Part shown: positions 63,801 to 64,000 of the stretch, piece after piece
Numbering within the stretch: the first letter of the stretch is position 1
Layout: every line of letters begins with the position of its first letter
Assembly: GCA_023078555.1 (NCBI GenBank)
Contig: CM041197.1
Location: 62,001 to 126,000, forward strand
DNA from: Ulva prolifera
Lineage: Eukaryota > Chlorophyta > Ulvophyceae > Ulvales > Ulvaceae
DNA length: 64,000 bases
Direction of reading: 5' to 3'
Notes under the pieces: model-generated
Told to the model about the DNA's origin: nothing
The model's input: the letters and a program-made list of their open reading frames with translations, nothing else
The model's database searches: none
Position numbers and translations under genes: made by a program

Positions 63801-64000
63801 GGAGTCTTATTCGAAGCCCTACCCGCTTGCACTTGTGGCAGACGCTTGGTTTCCATAACCGGTCCTAAGCAGTCAACCGGTCTCATGGCTTGCCCACGTG
63901 CTTCAGTTTATACGTCGTCAGCGACACGTCATTCACAATGCATGGAGCCTGCACAGCAAGGCTGGTGTCACCAGGCACCACCACCCGCCTAGCGCGCTAC
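60877..64000. other. No supported gene
   Basis: I see no paralogous exon, named domain or R1/R2 copy. CACTACAAGAAGCTTGAAGG at about 62402 resembles the left end of the CACTA-like element at 8394, but no partner end was found. A 9-bp stem hairpin (CTTCAACC ... GGGTTGAAG) lies at 61740-61768. Confidence 0.35.

Overview
This is nuclear DNA from a microbial eukaryote. There is no operon-like gene packing, no ribosome-binding-site-led genes, and no recognisable tRNA, rRNA or CRISPR. Coding evidence comes as short exon-sized pieces with AG acceptors, surrounded by non-LTR, Ty3/gypsy, hAT-like, CACTA-like and very short SINE-like elements. Base composition is mixed, with (TA)n and GT/CA-rich stretches and very many GCATGCATGC motifs. 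An alga is my best guess (PHD finger inside a gypsy pol, CACTACAAGAAA-type termini), but the sequence does not fix the lineage.

The left two thirds (about 1.7-40 kb) is a head-to-tail array of diverged copies of one modular plus-strand gene. I call the units U1 (from 5.04 kb), U2 (14.2 kb), U3 (17.0 kb), U4 (26.65 kb) and U5 (37.76 kb), plus the tail of an older unit at 1.7 kb. A unit starts with a leader exon LP: signal peptide, then a short pro-like region ending SRELLQRGPF. It continues with a Cys-containing exon CX, an exon TD, an acidic exon AC (YYDYY-type start, GDEGNEG repeats, Cys-rich end), a module MH (CMHAQ), a module YI (YINDMPT), a module VT (MVTIYA) and a module QS. Only some copies stay open. 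U3 has the best acidic exon but was hit by a hAT-like element, a gypsy fragment and several short retroposons. U2 and U3 share a segmental duplication (15.04-16.9 kb and 19.36-24.7 kb).

On the minus strand, interleaved with the array, are many short Cys/Gly-rich pieces that resemble right-handed beta-helix (Pmp-like) repeats. They lie near 2.0, 12.3, 24.9, 28.9-35.3, 36.8, 40.8-42.3 and 47.3-48.0 kb. Two paralogous signal-peptide exons at 40.7 and 48.97 kb could start such genes. Exon joining cannot be settled without transcripts.

Mobile DNA is the best-supported content. It includes a gypsy pol fragment (19.86-22.63 kb) split by a 355-bp solo LTR, a non-LTR retrotransposon C-terminus (8.1-10.0 kb) split by a 699-bp CACTA-like element, and an 801-bp hAT-like element with a perfect 8-bp target duplication. 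Two families of tiny retroposons, R1 (46-188 bp) and R2 (44 to about 620 bp), share a TTGTAA-type 3' end, are truncated at the 5' side and carry 9-22 bp target duplications. A filled-versus-empty site pair for R1 exists inside the window. The right third (49-64 kb) has R1/R2 copies, palindromes and no gene I can name.
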